From assembly GCF_017349295.1 (NCBI RefSeq), contig NZ_JAFMPK010000047.1:62001-126000 (forward strand): a stretch of 64,000 nt of DNA, in the 5' to 3' direction. This stretch comes from Myceligenerans salitolerans. GTDB taxonomy: Bacteria > Actinomycetota > Actinomycetes > Actinomycetales > Cellulomonadaceae. Shown one piece after another: positions 1-7,560 of the stretch. A model generated the notes under the pieces. The model saw only the letters and a list, made by a program, of their open reading frames with translations. It had not been told where the DNA came from and made no database searches. Position 1 is the stretch's first letter, and each line of letters opens with the position of its first letter. The position numbers and the translations under genes are program-made.

Positions 1-646
1 GCACGGTGTAGGCGAAGTGGTGCAGGCGCGGGCCGCGGCCGTTGGTGAAGACGAGGTCGTGCGTGTTGCCCTTGACCTCCATCCAGGTGCCCCACAGCTC
101 GTCCGTGCCGTCCTTGGCGGTGTACTCGGACAGGCGCATGCCGAGACCCGCCCAGAAGTCGGTGGCGGTCTGCACGTCGTGGGTGGCGACCTGGTAGTGG
201 TCCAGGCGCTGGGGCGCGCCTGCCGTGAACTCGTGGAACGCGGCCATCCTGCGGGGCACCACCTCCATCGAGGAGGTGAGCTCGATGTGCGTGCCCACGC
301 CGTCGCGGAACCGCAGGGTGGGGCCCTGGTGGGGAACCTCGACGCGTTCGTGGTCGATGCCGCGGCCGGCGAAGTACCGCTCGGCGGCGGTGATGTCGTC
401 GTCGGTGCGCACGCGCAGCCCGATACGCAGTGCCCTGGCCTCCTCGGCGCGGTGCAGCACGAGGCTGTGGTGCGCCGACTCCTCGAGGCCGCGCAGGTGG
501 ACGACGTCGTCGGACTCGTCGGTGACGACCAGTCCGATGACGTCGCGGTAGAAGTCGCGGCTGGCCGCGAGGTCCGTGACGGACAGCGCGACGTGGCTGG
601 CGCGCGTGATCGTGAACGGCGGGGCGAAGTTCGTGGTGGGAAGCAT
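1..646 (-). CDS. extradiol (catechol 2,3-type) dioxygenase, 3' end cut by window edge
   Basis: The first 215 residues of a vicinal-oxygen-chelate extradiol dioxygenase are visible, starting at ATG (644-646, complement) with MLPTTNFAPPF. Two VOC modules follow: residues about 12-130, then a catalytic module beginning near RLDHYQVATHDV. The family's first two Fe/Mn ligands are visible as the His in RLDHYQV and the His in RLHHFAYTV. The third ligand (Glu) lies beyond the window. Homoprotocatechuate 2,3-dioxygenases (HpaD/HpcB type) look like this, but other catecholic substrates are possible. The gene is divergent from a LysR regulator, which probably controls it. It is the ring-cleavage step that gives the neighbouring FAH hydrolase and aldehyde dehydrogenase a pathway context. 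Confidence 0.85.
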   Translation of the reverse strand, partial: MLPTTNFAPPFTITRASHVALSVTDLAASRDFYRDVIGLVVTDESDDVVHLRGLEESAHHSLVLHRAEEARALRIGLRVRTDDDITAAERYFAGRGIDHERVEVPHQGPTLRFRDGVGTHIELTSSMEVVPRRMAAFHEFTAGAPQRLDHYQVATHDVQTATDFWAGLGMRLSEYTAKDGTDELWGTWMEVKGNTHDLVFTNGRGPRLHHFAYTV

Positions 647-710
647 CGTCGGCTCCAGGTGCGTGGGTCGTCCGGCGGGCCGGCTGCTGCCGGCGGTGCC
701 GTCAGGTTCG

Positions 711-793
711 CACCGTGGGCATCCTGGCGGAAGAACGGATGTCCACTGGTAGCCATACATGCGGTGTATACCGCTGTCACCGTGGGTATCCTG
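711..793. repeat. 15/16 direct repeat in dioxygenase-lysR intergenic region
   Basis: CACCGTGGGCATCCTG at 711-726 recurs as CACCGTGGGTATCCTG at 778-793. The copies start 67 bp apart and flank the LysR-box-like inverted repeat. The second copy contains TATCCT (787-792), a -10-like hexamer just before the lysR start. This could be a second regulator-binding element or a local duplication. Confidence 0.5.
755..769. promoter_or_regulatory. LysR-type box (T-N11-A inverted repeat)
   Basis: ATACA-N5-TGTAT is a perfect 5-bp inverted repeat with the T-N11-A spacing (T756, A768) typical of LysR-type regulators. It lies in the 152-bp gap between the divergent dioxygenase and lysR genes, close to the lysR start. 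It is therefore placed for regulator binding, autoregulation and activation of the dioxygenase. Binding is inferred, not shown. Confidence 0.6.
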
Positions 794-798
794 AGCGT

Positions 799-1707
799 AT
801 GGAGCTGCGGGAGCTGCGGTACTTCGCGGCGGTGGTCGAGGCCGGGTCGCTCACCGCCGCGGCCGAGCGGCTTCACCTGTCCCAGCCGCCGCTGAGCGTG
901 GCGGTCGCCAAGCTGGAGCGCGAGGTCGGCGTGCCGCTGCTGGTGCGTACGTCGCGCGGCGTCGAACCGACGAGCGCCGGGAGCTTCCTGCGTGACGCCG
1001 CCGCGCGAATCCTCGACGAGGTCGACGACGTGACCGCCGCTCTGCGGCGGTTCGGCGCCGGGGTCGCGGGGACGATCACGCTCGCGGCCGTCCCCGTGCT
1101 CATGTGGCACCGCGTGCCCGGGCTGCTGCGCGAGCATGCCGCCGAGGCGCCGAGCCTGGAGATCCGCCTCGTCGACCCGCCACCCTGGACGGCGATCGAC
1201 CTGCTCGCCCGCCGCCAGGTGGATCTCGCCGGCGTCGTGGTCGCCGACCACCGCCGGTTCGCTGCGCGCCACCGCCCCGCGTTCGACGTCGCCGACTGGG
1301 GCGAGGTCCCGCTCGTCGCGGTGCTGCCGCCGGACGGGTCCGATGCGCCGGACCCCTACCCGTTGCGCGCGTTCGACGGTGAACAGCTCGTCCTGCCGCG
1401 GCGGGCGAGCGCCGTGCCGAGCCTGCCCGAGGAGGTCGAGGCGGCGTTCCGGCGGCACGGGATCACGCCCGGCTCCGTGCGCACCGTGGAGACCATCCAG
1501 GCGGGGCTGCCGCTGATCGAGGCGGGGGTCGCCCGGGGGATCCTCCCGGACCCCGACCGGGCGAGCCTGGCACGGTTCGACGTCGTGGTGCGTCGCCTCG
1601 ATCCCGAGCCACGGCCGCTGCGGGCCCTCGTGCTCTCCCGGGCGGGCAGCGACGACCCCGGCGTACGGCGCGTGCTGGAACGGATCTCTGGGCACAGGGA
1701 CCGGTAA
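799..1707 (+). CDS. LysR-family transcriptional regulator
   Basis: A 302-residue protein of normal LysR length. The N-terminal winged HTH spans residues 1-60 (MELRELRYFAAVVEAGSLT, then the SQPPLSVAVAKLE recognition-helix region), followed by a periplasmic-binding-like effector domain (about 88-300). The ATG at 799 is preferred over in-frame codons upstream because the canonical LysR N-terminus begins there. No Shine-Dalgarno is visible, but TATCCT lies 6 nt upstream, so the mRNA may be leaderless. The gene is divergent from the extradiol dioxygenase and probably senses an aromatic inducer or pathway intermediate. The effector is unknown. Confidence 0.93.
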   Translation: MELRELRYFAAVVEAGSLTAAAERLHLSQPPLSVAVAKLEREVGVPLLVRTSRGVEPTSAGSFLRDAAARILDEVDDVTAALRRFGAGVAGTITLAAVPVLMWHRVPGLLREHAAEAPSLEIRLVDPPPWTAIDLLARRQVDLAGVVVADHRRFAARHRPAFDVADWGEVPLVAVLPPDGSDAPDPYPLRAFDGEQLVLPRRASAVPSLPEEVEAAFRRHGITPGSVRTVETIQAGLPLIEAGVARGILPDPDRASLARFDVVVRRLDPEPRPLRALVLSRAGSDDPGVRRVLERISGHRDR

Positions 1708-1736
1708 TCATGTGCGATCTTCGATAGGATTACCGG
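1701..1736. promoter_or_regulatory. 9-bp inverted repeat and -10 box before gntR gene
   Basis: CCGGTAATC (1701-1709) and GATTACCGG (1728-1736) form a perfect 9-bp inverted repeat with an 18-nt spacer. The left arm overlaps the lysR stop codon. The right arm overlaps TAGGAT (1725-1730), the likely -10 of the following gntR gene. It may be the GntR operator, giving autorepression, or a terminator hairpin for lysR; both are compatible with the sequence. Confidence 0.5.
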
Positions 1737-1791
1737 GACGATCGACGGCGGGCGACGGGGCACCGCCGGATCCGGACAGGAGACGCGAATC

Positions 1792-2460
1792 GTGGGGAAG
1801 AGCAAGGCGGACGAGGCCTACGAGATCCTGCGCAAGGGGATCATGGAAGGCGCCTTCGGGCCCGGCCACCGGCTGGTCATCGACCAGCTGGTGCGCGACT
1901 ACGGGATCAGCTCGGTGCCGTGGCGGGAGTCGTTGCGGCGGCTGGAGGCCGAGGGGTGGGTCGAGATCGTGCGCAACGCCGGGGCGGTCGTGAAGACGTT
2001 CGACACCAACGCCTGGGCGCGCACCATGCAGCTCCTGGCGCGTCTCGAGGGATACGCCACCGCGCTGTCCGCCCCGCATCTGAGCGCCGAGGACCTGGAA
2101 CGGGCGCGGGCGCTGAACAAGGAGATGAGCGAGGCGCTGGGCAGCTTCGACCCGGCGCGGTTCGGCGCGCTGAACCGGGAGTTCCACGAGCTGCTCTGCT
2201 CCGGCTGCGACGACGAGCGCCTGAGCACCCTGGTGGAGGCGGAGTGGACGCGCCTGGAGCTGATCCGCCGCTCCGCGTTCTGGTACGCGCCCGGCCGGGC
2301 GCAGGCCTCGATCGCGGAGCACGAGGGTCTCGTCGACCTCATCGAGGGCGGTGCCGCTCCGGACGTCATCGAGGCGGCGGCGCGTCGCCACGAGCTCAAC
2401 ACGGTCATCGCGATCGCCGCCGAGGAGGCGAGCGCGGCCGACGGGTCCACCGCGGGCTGA
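1792..2460 (+). CDS. GntR-family (FadR/FCD type) transcriptional regulator
   Basis: A 222-residue protein. The N-terminal winged HTH covers about residues 5-70 (EILRKGIMEGAFGPGHRLV, then SSVPWRESLRRLEAEGWV). An all-helical FCD ligand domain follows (about 80-210), with ARFGALNREFHELL and the His in ASIAEHEGLVDLIE as expected metal/ligand-pocket elements. The GTG start follows a good GGAG Shine-Dalgarno (GGACAGGAG). FCD regulators usually sense organic acids or sugar acids and repress adjacent catabolic operons, so this is a candidate repressor of the transporter/catabolic operons next door. An inverted repeat overlaps its own promoter. Confidence 0.92.
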   Translation: MGKSKADEAYEILRKGIMEGAFGPGHRLVIDQLVRDYGISSVPWRESLRRLEAEGWVEIVRNAGAVVKTFDTNAWARTMQLLARLEGYATALSAPHLSAEDLERARALNKEMSEALGSFDPARFGALNREFHELLCSGCDDERLSTLVEAEWTRLELIRRSAFWYAPGRAQASIAEHEGLVDLIEGGAAPDVIEAAARRHELNTVIAIAAEEASAADGSTAG

Positions 2461-2514
2461 CCGGCACCCACCCGGCGCGGCATGCGCCCGGCGGCGGCGC
2501 CACCACGGCGCGAA

Positions 2515-2554
2515 CGACACGGCCGCGGACGGGATCCCGTCCGCGGCCGTGTCG
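2515..2554. terminator. 40-bp perfect palindrome, bidirectional terminator
   Basis: A perfect 20+20 palindrome centred at GGGA|TCCC, with arms reading CGACACGGCCGCGGACGGGA. It sits between the convergent gntR gene and the DUF3500 gene. There is no T-tract, but the stem is very stable, as is common for actinobacterial intrinsic terminators. Confidence 0.8.
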
Positions 2555-2588
2555 GTGACGTGGGTCCGGCCGTCGCCGGCCCGTGCGC

Positions 2589-3920
2589 TCAGCGGTGCGA
2601 GAGGTAGGCCTTGGCGTAGTCGTTGCCGTTCGGGTGGCGGAGCGTCGTGTGCACGTGGAAGCTCGCGGGGAGCTTGTTGGCCAGCCACACGCCCGCGTGG
2701 TGGTCGAGCTCGGCCAGGATCACGGGGCTGTGGACACGCAGGTAGAACGGCTCCGAACCGTCGGTGGCGCCGTACCAGGACAGGTACGTCTCCGCGCGGC
2801 GCGCCGCGAACTCACGCATCGTCCTCTCCCGCTGCGGTGCGGTGAGCAGCAGATGGAAGTCCTCCACGACGGCGCACAACGTGTCCCACTGGTCCGCGTC
2901 GAGCGCGTCCGCCCGCAGGCCCTCGTACGGGACCACCCGGTTGTCGCGGAACGCGCCCGCCACGTGCCGTTCGTCGGCGGGGTGCAACCGGTCCGGTGGC
3001 ATCTTCGGGTCGAGGACGGAGGAGTAGACGACGGCCGCGGCCCGCTGTGCGGCGTCGAGCGACGACGCCAGGCGCAGCGCCAGCGCCTGCCGCTCGGCGA
3101 ACACGGGGGGCCGCGCGCCGTCGGACAGCGCGGGTTCCGCCCCGAGGAAGACGGGCGCGACGACGTGGCGGCCGGCGACCGACACGAAGTTCACCGCGAC
3201 GTGGTGGCCGAACAGCTGCCACCCCCACGCCCCGCCCGGCTCAGGGTCTCCGAACAGGGAGAACCAGTAGCTGCGCGCGTTCATCAGCGCCGGCAGGCCC
3301 ACCAGCTCGCCGAGGAACGCGTTGAGCTCCATGGCCTCGGTGACGCGCGCGTAGCCCTCGGGGCTGAGGGACGCGGACACCACGGCGAGCACGGCACGGG
3401 CCGCGTCCTCCTCCAGGTCCTCCAGCCGCAGCCCGGCCTCGTGGATCACGAACTCGGGGTTGCTCCACGCGCGCCACTGGGGCGCGTGGAGCGGATACCG
3501 GAGCGCGGCGCGTTCGGCGTCCGTGAGCGTGGCGAGCAGCCGACCGGCTGCCTCCGCCGGCGCGGGGTCCGGGTCCGCGACGGGCGCCGGCGCCCACACC
3601 TCGTCGCGCACGACGCCGTCCGTCGTGATGCCGCGGAAGGGCTCCTCGTAGAGCCGCCGCCACTCGCCGAGCAGTTCCCGCACGAAGTCGGGAGAGCGTT
3701 TGCGGGCGGAGAACTCGCGGTATCCCAGTCCGCGCCATTCGGCGAGGATCGGGTCGTCGTGGTCGTACAGGTGCTCGCGGTAGCTCTCGCCGCCGAGCGT
3801 GACCGCCTCGGACCGGCTCGAGACCCGGGCCGTGGAGAAGAACCCGTCGAGGTCGTGGTCGTCGTGCGAGCCCTCGGCCGGGGGAGCGTCTCCCGAGGCG
3901 ACGTCGTCCGCGGTGGTCAT
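2589..3920 (-). CDS. DUF3500 domain-containing protein
   Basis: A 443-residue, probably cytoplasmic protein with no signal peptide. The C-terminal two thirds carry DUF3500 features: WQLFGHHVAVNFV, then VVAPVFLGAEPALS, and a late His-rich stretch (ILAELDHHAGVWL, SFHVHTTLRHPNGNDYAKAYL). The function of DUF3500 is not established; the conserved histidines suggest a metal or catalytic site. The ATG at 3918-3920 is chosen because it follows AGAGGG and starts after the upstream ATPase stop. It is the last gene of the amidohydrolase/ABC-transporter operon, which suggests it acts on the imported substrate. Confidence 0.75.
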   Translation of the reverse strand: MTTADDVASGDAPPAEGSHDDHDLDGFFSTARVSSRSEAVTLGGESYREHLYDHDDPILAEWRGLGYREFSARKRSPDFVRELLGEWRRLYEEPFRGITTDGVVRDEVWAPAPVADPDPAPAEAAGRLLATLTDAERAALRYPLHAPQWRAWSNPEFVIHEAGLRLEDLEEDAARAVLAVVSASLSPEGYARVTEAMELNAFLGELVGLPALMNARSYWFSLFGDPEPGGAWGWQLFGHHVAVNFVSVAGRHVVAPVFLGAEPALSDGARPPVFAERQALALRLASSLDAAQRAAAVVYSSVLDPKMPPDRLHPADERHVAGAFRDNRVVPYEGLRADALDADQWDTLCAVVEDFHLLLTAPQRERTMREFAARRAETYLSWYGATDGSEPFYLRVHSPVILAELDHHAGVWLANKLPASFHVHTTLRHPNGNDYAKAYLSHR

Positions 3921-3943
3921 GCCCGTTGCCCTCTCGTCGTGAC

Positions 3944-4804
3944 TCACGCGGCGACGCCTCCGCGTGCCGCGATCCTGGCGGCCCGGCGGGACTCGCGCCC
4001 GGCCGGGTGCGGCGACAGGCTCGCCGCCAGCAGCTTCTTCGTGTACTCGTGGGAGGGGGCGTCCAGCACTCGCGACGTCGTACCCTGTTCCACCAGCTCG
4101 CCGGCCCGCAGCACGCCGACCTGATGGGCGATGTGCCGCACCACACCGAGATCGTGCGTGATGAAGAGGTAGCTCACCCCGGTCTCCGCCTGCCGGTCGC
4201 GCAGCAGGTCGAGGATCTGCGCCTGCGTCGACAGGTCGAGCGCGCTGACCGCCTCGTCGCACACGACCAGTCGCGGGGACAGCACGAGCGCCCGCGCGAT
4301 CGCGACCCGCTGCAGCTGGCCGCCCGACAGCTCGGAGGGTAGCCGGGTGAGATGCTCGGTACCGAGGCCCACCTGCTCGAACGCGGCCGCGGCACGACGG
4401 CGGCGCTCCGTGCGGTCGGTGACGCCGTGCCGGGCGAGCGCATCCGTGACGGCCTGTCCCACACGGTGGCGCGGGTTCAGCGACCCGACCGGGTCCTGGT
4501 AGACGGCCTGCACGGCCCCGCGGTAGGACAACGGCGCGGTACGCCCGAGGCCGACGATGTCGCTGCCGGCGAACGTGATCGTGCCGGCGGAGACGTCGGC
4601 CAGACGGAGGATCGCCCGTCCCGTGGTGCTCTTGCCCGAGCCGGACTCGCCGACGAGCCCGTAGGTCTCGCCGGGCGCGATCGTGAAGCTGATCCCGCGC
4701 ACGACCCGCAGCGCACGTCGCCGCCAGGCGAGGGCGCCGCCGACGTCGTAGTCCACGCACAGGTCCCGGACCTCCAGGAGAGGCGATGTCGTTGTCGCGT
4801 TCAC
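3944..4804 (-). CDS. peptide/nickel-type ABC transporter ATP-binding protein (DppF/OppF family)
   Basis: A 286-residue cytoplasmic ATPase. Walker A is GESGSGKST, the Q-loop is YQDPVGSLNP, the signature is LSGGQLQRV, Walker B is RLVVCDE and the switch His is in FITHDLGV. The C-terminal DAPSHEYTKKLLAA segment is typical of oligopeptide importer ATPases. The GTG start overlaps the stop of the upstream permease-ATPase gene (GTGA), giving translational coupling. It would pair with the ATPase half of the fused gene to form the heterodimeric NBD of the importer. The in-frame extension upstream to 4978 lies inside the neighbouring gene and was rejected. Confidence 0.92.
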   Translation of the reverse strand: MNATTTSPLLEVRDLCVDYDVGGALAWRRRALRVVRGISFTIAPGETYGLVGESGSGKSTTGRAILRLADVSAGTITFAGSDIVGLGRTAPLSYRGAVQAVYQDPVGSLNPRHRVGQAVTDALARHGVTDRTERRRRAAAAFEQVGLGTEHLTRLPSELSGGQLQRVAIARALVLSPRLVVCDEAVSALDLSTQAQILDLLRDRQAETGVSYLFITHDLGVVRHIAHQVGVLRAGELVEQGTTSRVLDAPSHEYTKKLLAASLSPHPAGRESRRAARIAARGGVAA

Positions 4805-6603
4805 GCGTGCTCCACCTTCCGCTGGTCGTGCGTGCCGAGGCCGGGGGCGTCGTCGTCCACGCCCGGGTGGGCGGCGATGAGCCGGGCCGTGTACTCGTGC
4901 CGGGGGTGGTCGAACACCGTGTGCACGTCGCCGGTCTCGACCACCTCGCCGCGGAGCAGCACGGTGACCCGGTCGCACGTCTCCGCGGCGACACCGAGGT
5001 CGTGGGTGATGTTGACGACCGCCATCCCGAGCCGGTCACGCAGGTCCAGAACCAGGTCGAGCACCTGGGCCTGGGTGGTGACGTCGAGGGCCGACGTCGC
5101 CTCGTCGAGGATGAGCAGATCCGGCTCGCCGACGAGTGCGACGGCGATCGCGACCCGTTGCGCCATCCCGCCCGAGAACTGGTAGGGGTACTGGTCCAGC
5201 CGGCGTTCGGGGTCGTCGACCCCGACCAGGTCGAGCAGGTCGGCGGCCCGGCTGCGGGCCGCCTCCTTCGAGATCGTGGCGTCGTGCGCCCGCACGACGT
5301 CGGTCAGCTGGCGGCCGACCGTGTGCACCGGGGACAGGTTCGCCTGCGGGTTCTGGAACACGACGCCCATGCCGGTACCACGCAGCGCGGCGAGCTGCGC
5401 CGGGGAGCGATCGGTGAGTTCGGTGCCGTTCAGCGTGATCGCGCCACCCGCCAGGCGGACGCCTGCGGGCAGGAGCCCGAGGATCGCCTTGGCCAGCATC
5501 GACTTGCCCGAGCCGGACTCGCCCAGCAGGCCGAGGATCTCGCCCCGCCGCACCGTGAGAGAGGCGTCGTGCACCAGCCGGACGACCCCGCCGTCGGGCC
5601 GGTCCGCGACGATGTCGGCGTGCCGTACGGCGAGCACCGGCTCGCCGGCGGAGTCCTCCACGCTTCCGGTGTCCGGTCCCACCGGTCCGTCGTCGGTGCC
5701 CGCCGAGGCCGGCGGGAGGGCCGCGTCGGCCGACCCGCTGCGCGCGCCGTCGCCGTCCAGGAGCACCCTGCCCAGGATCTTCGTCCGGCGCATCCGCGAA
5801 CCCGACAGCGTGTCGTTGATCGTGTCGCCCAGCAGGCTGAACGCCAGCACCGTCACGCAGATCGCGATGCCGGGCGCGAGGGCCATCTCGGGATGGTCGG
5901 CGGTGTGCTGCGTGGCGAACCCGAGCATGCCGCCCCACGACGGCTGCTCGTCGCCCAGGCCCAGGCCGAGGAACGACAGGGCCGCCTCCACCTTGATCGC
6001 CGAACCGAGGAACACCGCGGCCTGGACCACGAGCGGGCCCGCCAGGTTGGGCAGCACCTGGGAGAACAGGATCCGAGGCGCGTTCAGCCCGGAGACACGG
6101 GCCGACTCGACGTACCCCTTGTTGCGTTCGGTCAGGGTGATCGCTCGCGTCAGGCGCGCGAAGTTCATGCAGAACACGAGCCCGATCGCGAGGATCAGCA
6201 CCGCCATGCCCTGCCCCAGGATCGCGATGACGACGAACCCGATCATGAGGCCGGGCAGCGCGTCGGCGATGTCCAGGCCGCGCGAGCCGATCCGGTCGTA
6301 CCAGCCGCCCCGGTAGCCGAGCACGAGACCGAGGGGCACGCCGATCAGCATCGCGACCACCACCGACCCGACCGCCACGAGCAGTGCCGTGCGTGCCGCG
6401 TGGATCAGCTGGCTGAGCAGGTCCCCGCCCAGGTCGTCGGTGCCGAGCGGGTGTGCCGCCGTCGGACCGGACAGGGGAGCGGTGAAGTCCTTCGCCTCGG
6501 GGGCGTAGGGAGCGATCAGCGGCGCCGCGATCGCCACCACGACGACGACCGTGACGACGACGACGGCGAAGAGCGCCGTGGGCTGTCGGAGGGCGGTTCT
6601 CAC
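4801..6603 (-). CDS. fused ABC permease (DppC-like) and ATP-binding protein (DppD-like)
   Basis: A 600-residue fusion. Residues 1-280 are a DppC/OppC-like permease: TM near 10-30, the PLGTDDLGGDLLSQLIHAAR motif, several TM helices, and the EAA-type loop in YVESARVSGLN. A flexible acidic/Ala-Gly linker (about 285-322) leads to an ATPase: Walker A GESGSGKS at 361-368, signature FSGGM at 476-480, Walker B LLILDE at 496-501, switch His 534. The two activities are usually separate genes; similar fusions occur in Actinobacteria. GTGA overlaps at both ends couple it to the upstream permease and downstream ATPase genes. There is no frameshift, so the reading frame supports a genuine fusion. Confidence 0.92.
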   Translation of the reverse strand: MRTALRQPTALFAVVVVTVVVVVAIAAPLIAPYAPEAKDFTAPLSGPTAAHPLGTDDLGGDLLSQLIHAARTALLVAVGSVVVAMLIGVPLGLVLGYRGGWYDRIGSRGLDIADALPGLMIGFVVIAILGQGMAVLILAIGLVFCMNFARLTRAITLTERNKGYVESARVSGLNAPRILFSQVLPNLAGPLVVQAAVFLGSAIKVEAALSFLGLGLGDEQPSWGGMLGFATQHTADHPEMALAPGIAICVTVLAFSLLGDTINDTLSGSRMRRTKILGRVLLDGDGARSGSADAALPPASAGTDDGPVGPDTGSVEDSAGEPVLAVRHADIVADRPDGGVVRLVHDASLTVRRGEILGLLGESGSGKSMLAKAILGLLPAGVRLAGGAITLNGTELTDRSPAQLAALRGTGMGVVFQNPQANLSPVHTVGRQLTDVVRAHDATISKEAARSRAADLLDLVGVDDPERRLDQYPYQFSGGMAQRVAIAVALVGEPDLLILDEATSALDVTTQAQVLDLVLDLRDRLGMAVVNITHDLGVAAETCDRVTVLLRGEVVETGDVHTVFDHPRHEYTARLIAAHPGVDDDAPGLGTHDQRKVEHA

Positions 6604-7544
6604 TGGGGCCTCGCTTGCGGGTTGATCAGGCCGTAGCAGATGTCGAGGACCAGGTTCACGGCGATGACCAGCACGGCCGTGACCATGACGACGCCCTGCA
6701 CGACGGGGAAGTCCTGCGCGATGACGCTGGAGAGCATGATGGAGCCGAGCCCCGGGAGGGAGAACACCTTCTCCACCACGAAGCTCACCCCGATGAGGAT
6801 GGCGAGCGTGACGCCCGCCGACGCCAGCACGGGCACGAGCGCGTTCTTCACGCCGTAGCGCGCCACGATCGTGGCGCGCGGTACGCCGGCAGCGGTGAGG
6901 GTGTCCGTGTAGGGCGCGGCCAGCGAGGCCACGACGGCGGCACGTGTCTGTCGCGCGATCATCGCCCCGCCCGTCACACCGAGCGTGATCGAGGGCAGCG
7001 CGATCCCGCGCGCCCAGCCGAGCGGGTCGTCCGTCAGCGGCGTCCACGCGACGATCGGGACCCAGCCGAGCTGCACCGCGAACAGCGTGGTCAGCAGCAG
7101 CCCGAGCCAGAACTCCGGGACGGCCAGACCGAGCACGGTGCCGCCGGTGACGACCCGGTCGCCCGGAGTGCCCGGGCGGGTGCCGGTCCACACGCCGGCA
7201 CCCACCCCCAGCACGAGGGCCACGAGCATCCCGCCCGCCACGACCGACAAGGTCGCGGGCACGTGCCGTGCCAGCAGTTCCGCGACCGGCACGCCCGAAC
7301 GGAAGGACGTCCCGAGGTCGCCGGTCAGCAGCCCGCCGATCCACTCCGCGAACCGCTCCGGCGCCGGCCGGTCCAGGCCCATCTGCGCCTCGACCTGCGC
7401 GATGCTCTCGGGCGTGGCCGCCGCGCCGAGCATGGCCGCCGCGGGACTGCCCGGCACCAGATAGGTCAGCGAGAACACCACGACGGCGATGACCAGCAGC
7501 TGCGGCACGGCGAACAGCAGCCGGTAGGCGATGAGCTTGCCCAT
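6600..7544 (-). CDS. peptide/nickel-type ABC transporter permease (DppB/OppB family)
   Basis: A 314-residue inner-membrane permease with about six TM helices. The N-terminal MGKLIAYRLLFAVPQLLVIA helix is typical of DppB. A periplasmic loop (PESIAQVEAQMGLDRPAPER, GDLGTSFRSGVPV) follows, and the EAA loop appears as YTDTLTAAGVPRATIVARYG. The C-terminus ends in the VLDICYGLINPQARP stretch seen in this family. It lies 16 nt after the binding-protein gene and overlaps the next gene by GTGA. With the fused DppC-like domain it forms the transmembrane channel. Confidence 0.93.
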   Translation of the reverse strand: MGKLIAYRLLFAVPQLLVIAVVVFSLTYLVPGSPAAAMLGAAATPESIAQVEAQMGLDRPAPERFAEWIGGLLTGDLGTSFRSGVPVAELLARHVPATLSVVAGGMLVALVLGVGAGVWTGTRPGTPGDRVVTGGTVLGLAVPEFWLGLLLTTLFAVQLGWVPIVAWTPLTDDPLGWARGIALPSITLGVTGGAMIARQTRAAVVASLAAPYTDTLTAAGVPRATIVARYGVKNALVPVLASAGVTLAILIGVSFVVEKVFSLPGLGSIMLSSVIAQDFPVVQGVVMVTAVLVIAVNLVLDICYGLINPQARPQ

Positions 7545-7560
7545 GTGCGGTGGCCTCTCG

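Noticed and set aside
17-895. 292-residue plus-strand frame at the left edge
   Set aside because: It is antisense to the extradiol dioxygenase, whose metal-ligand motifs are clear on the minus strand.
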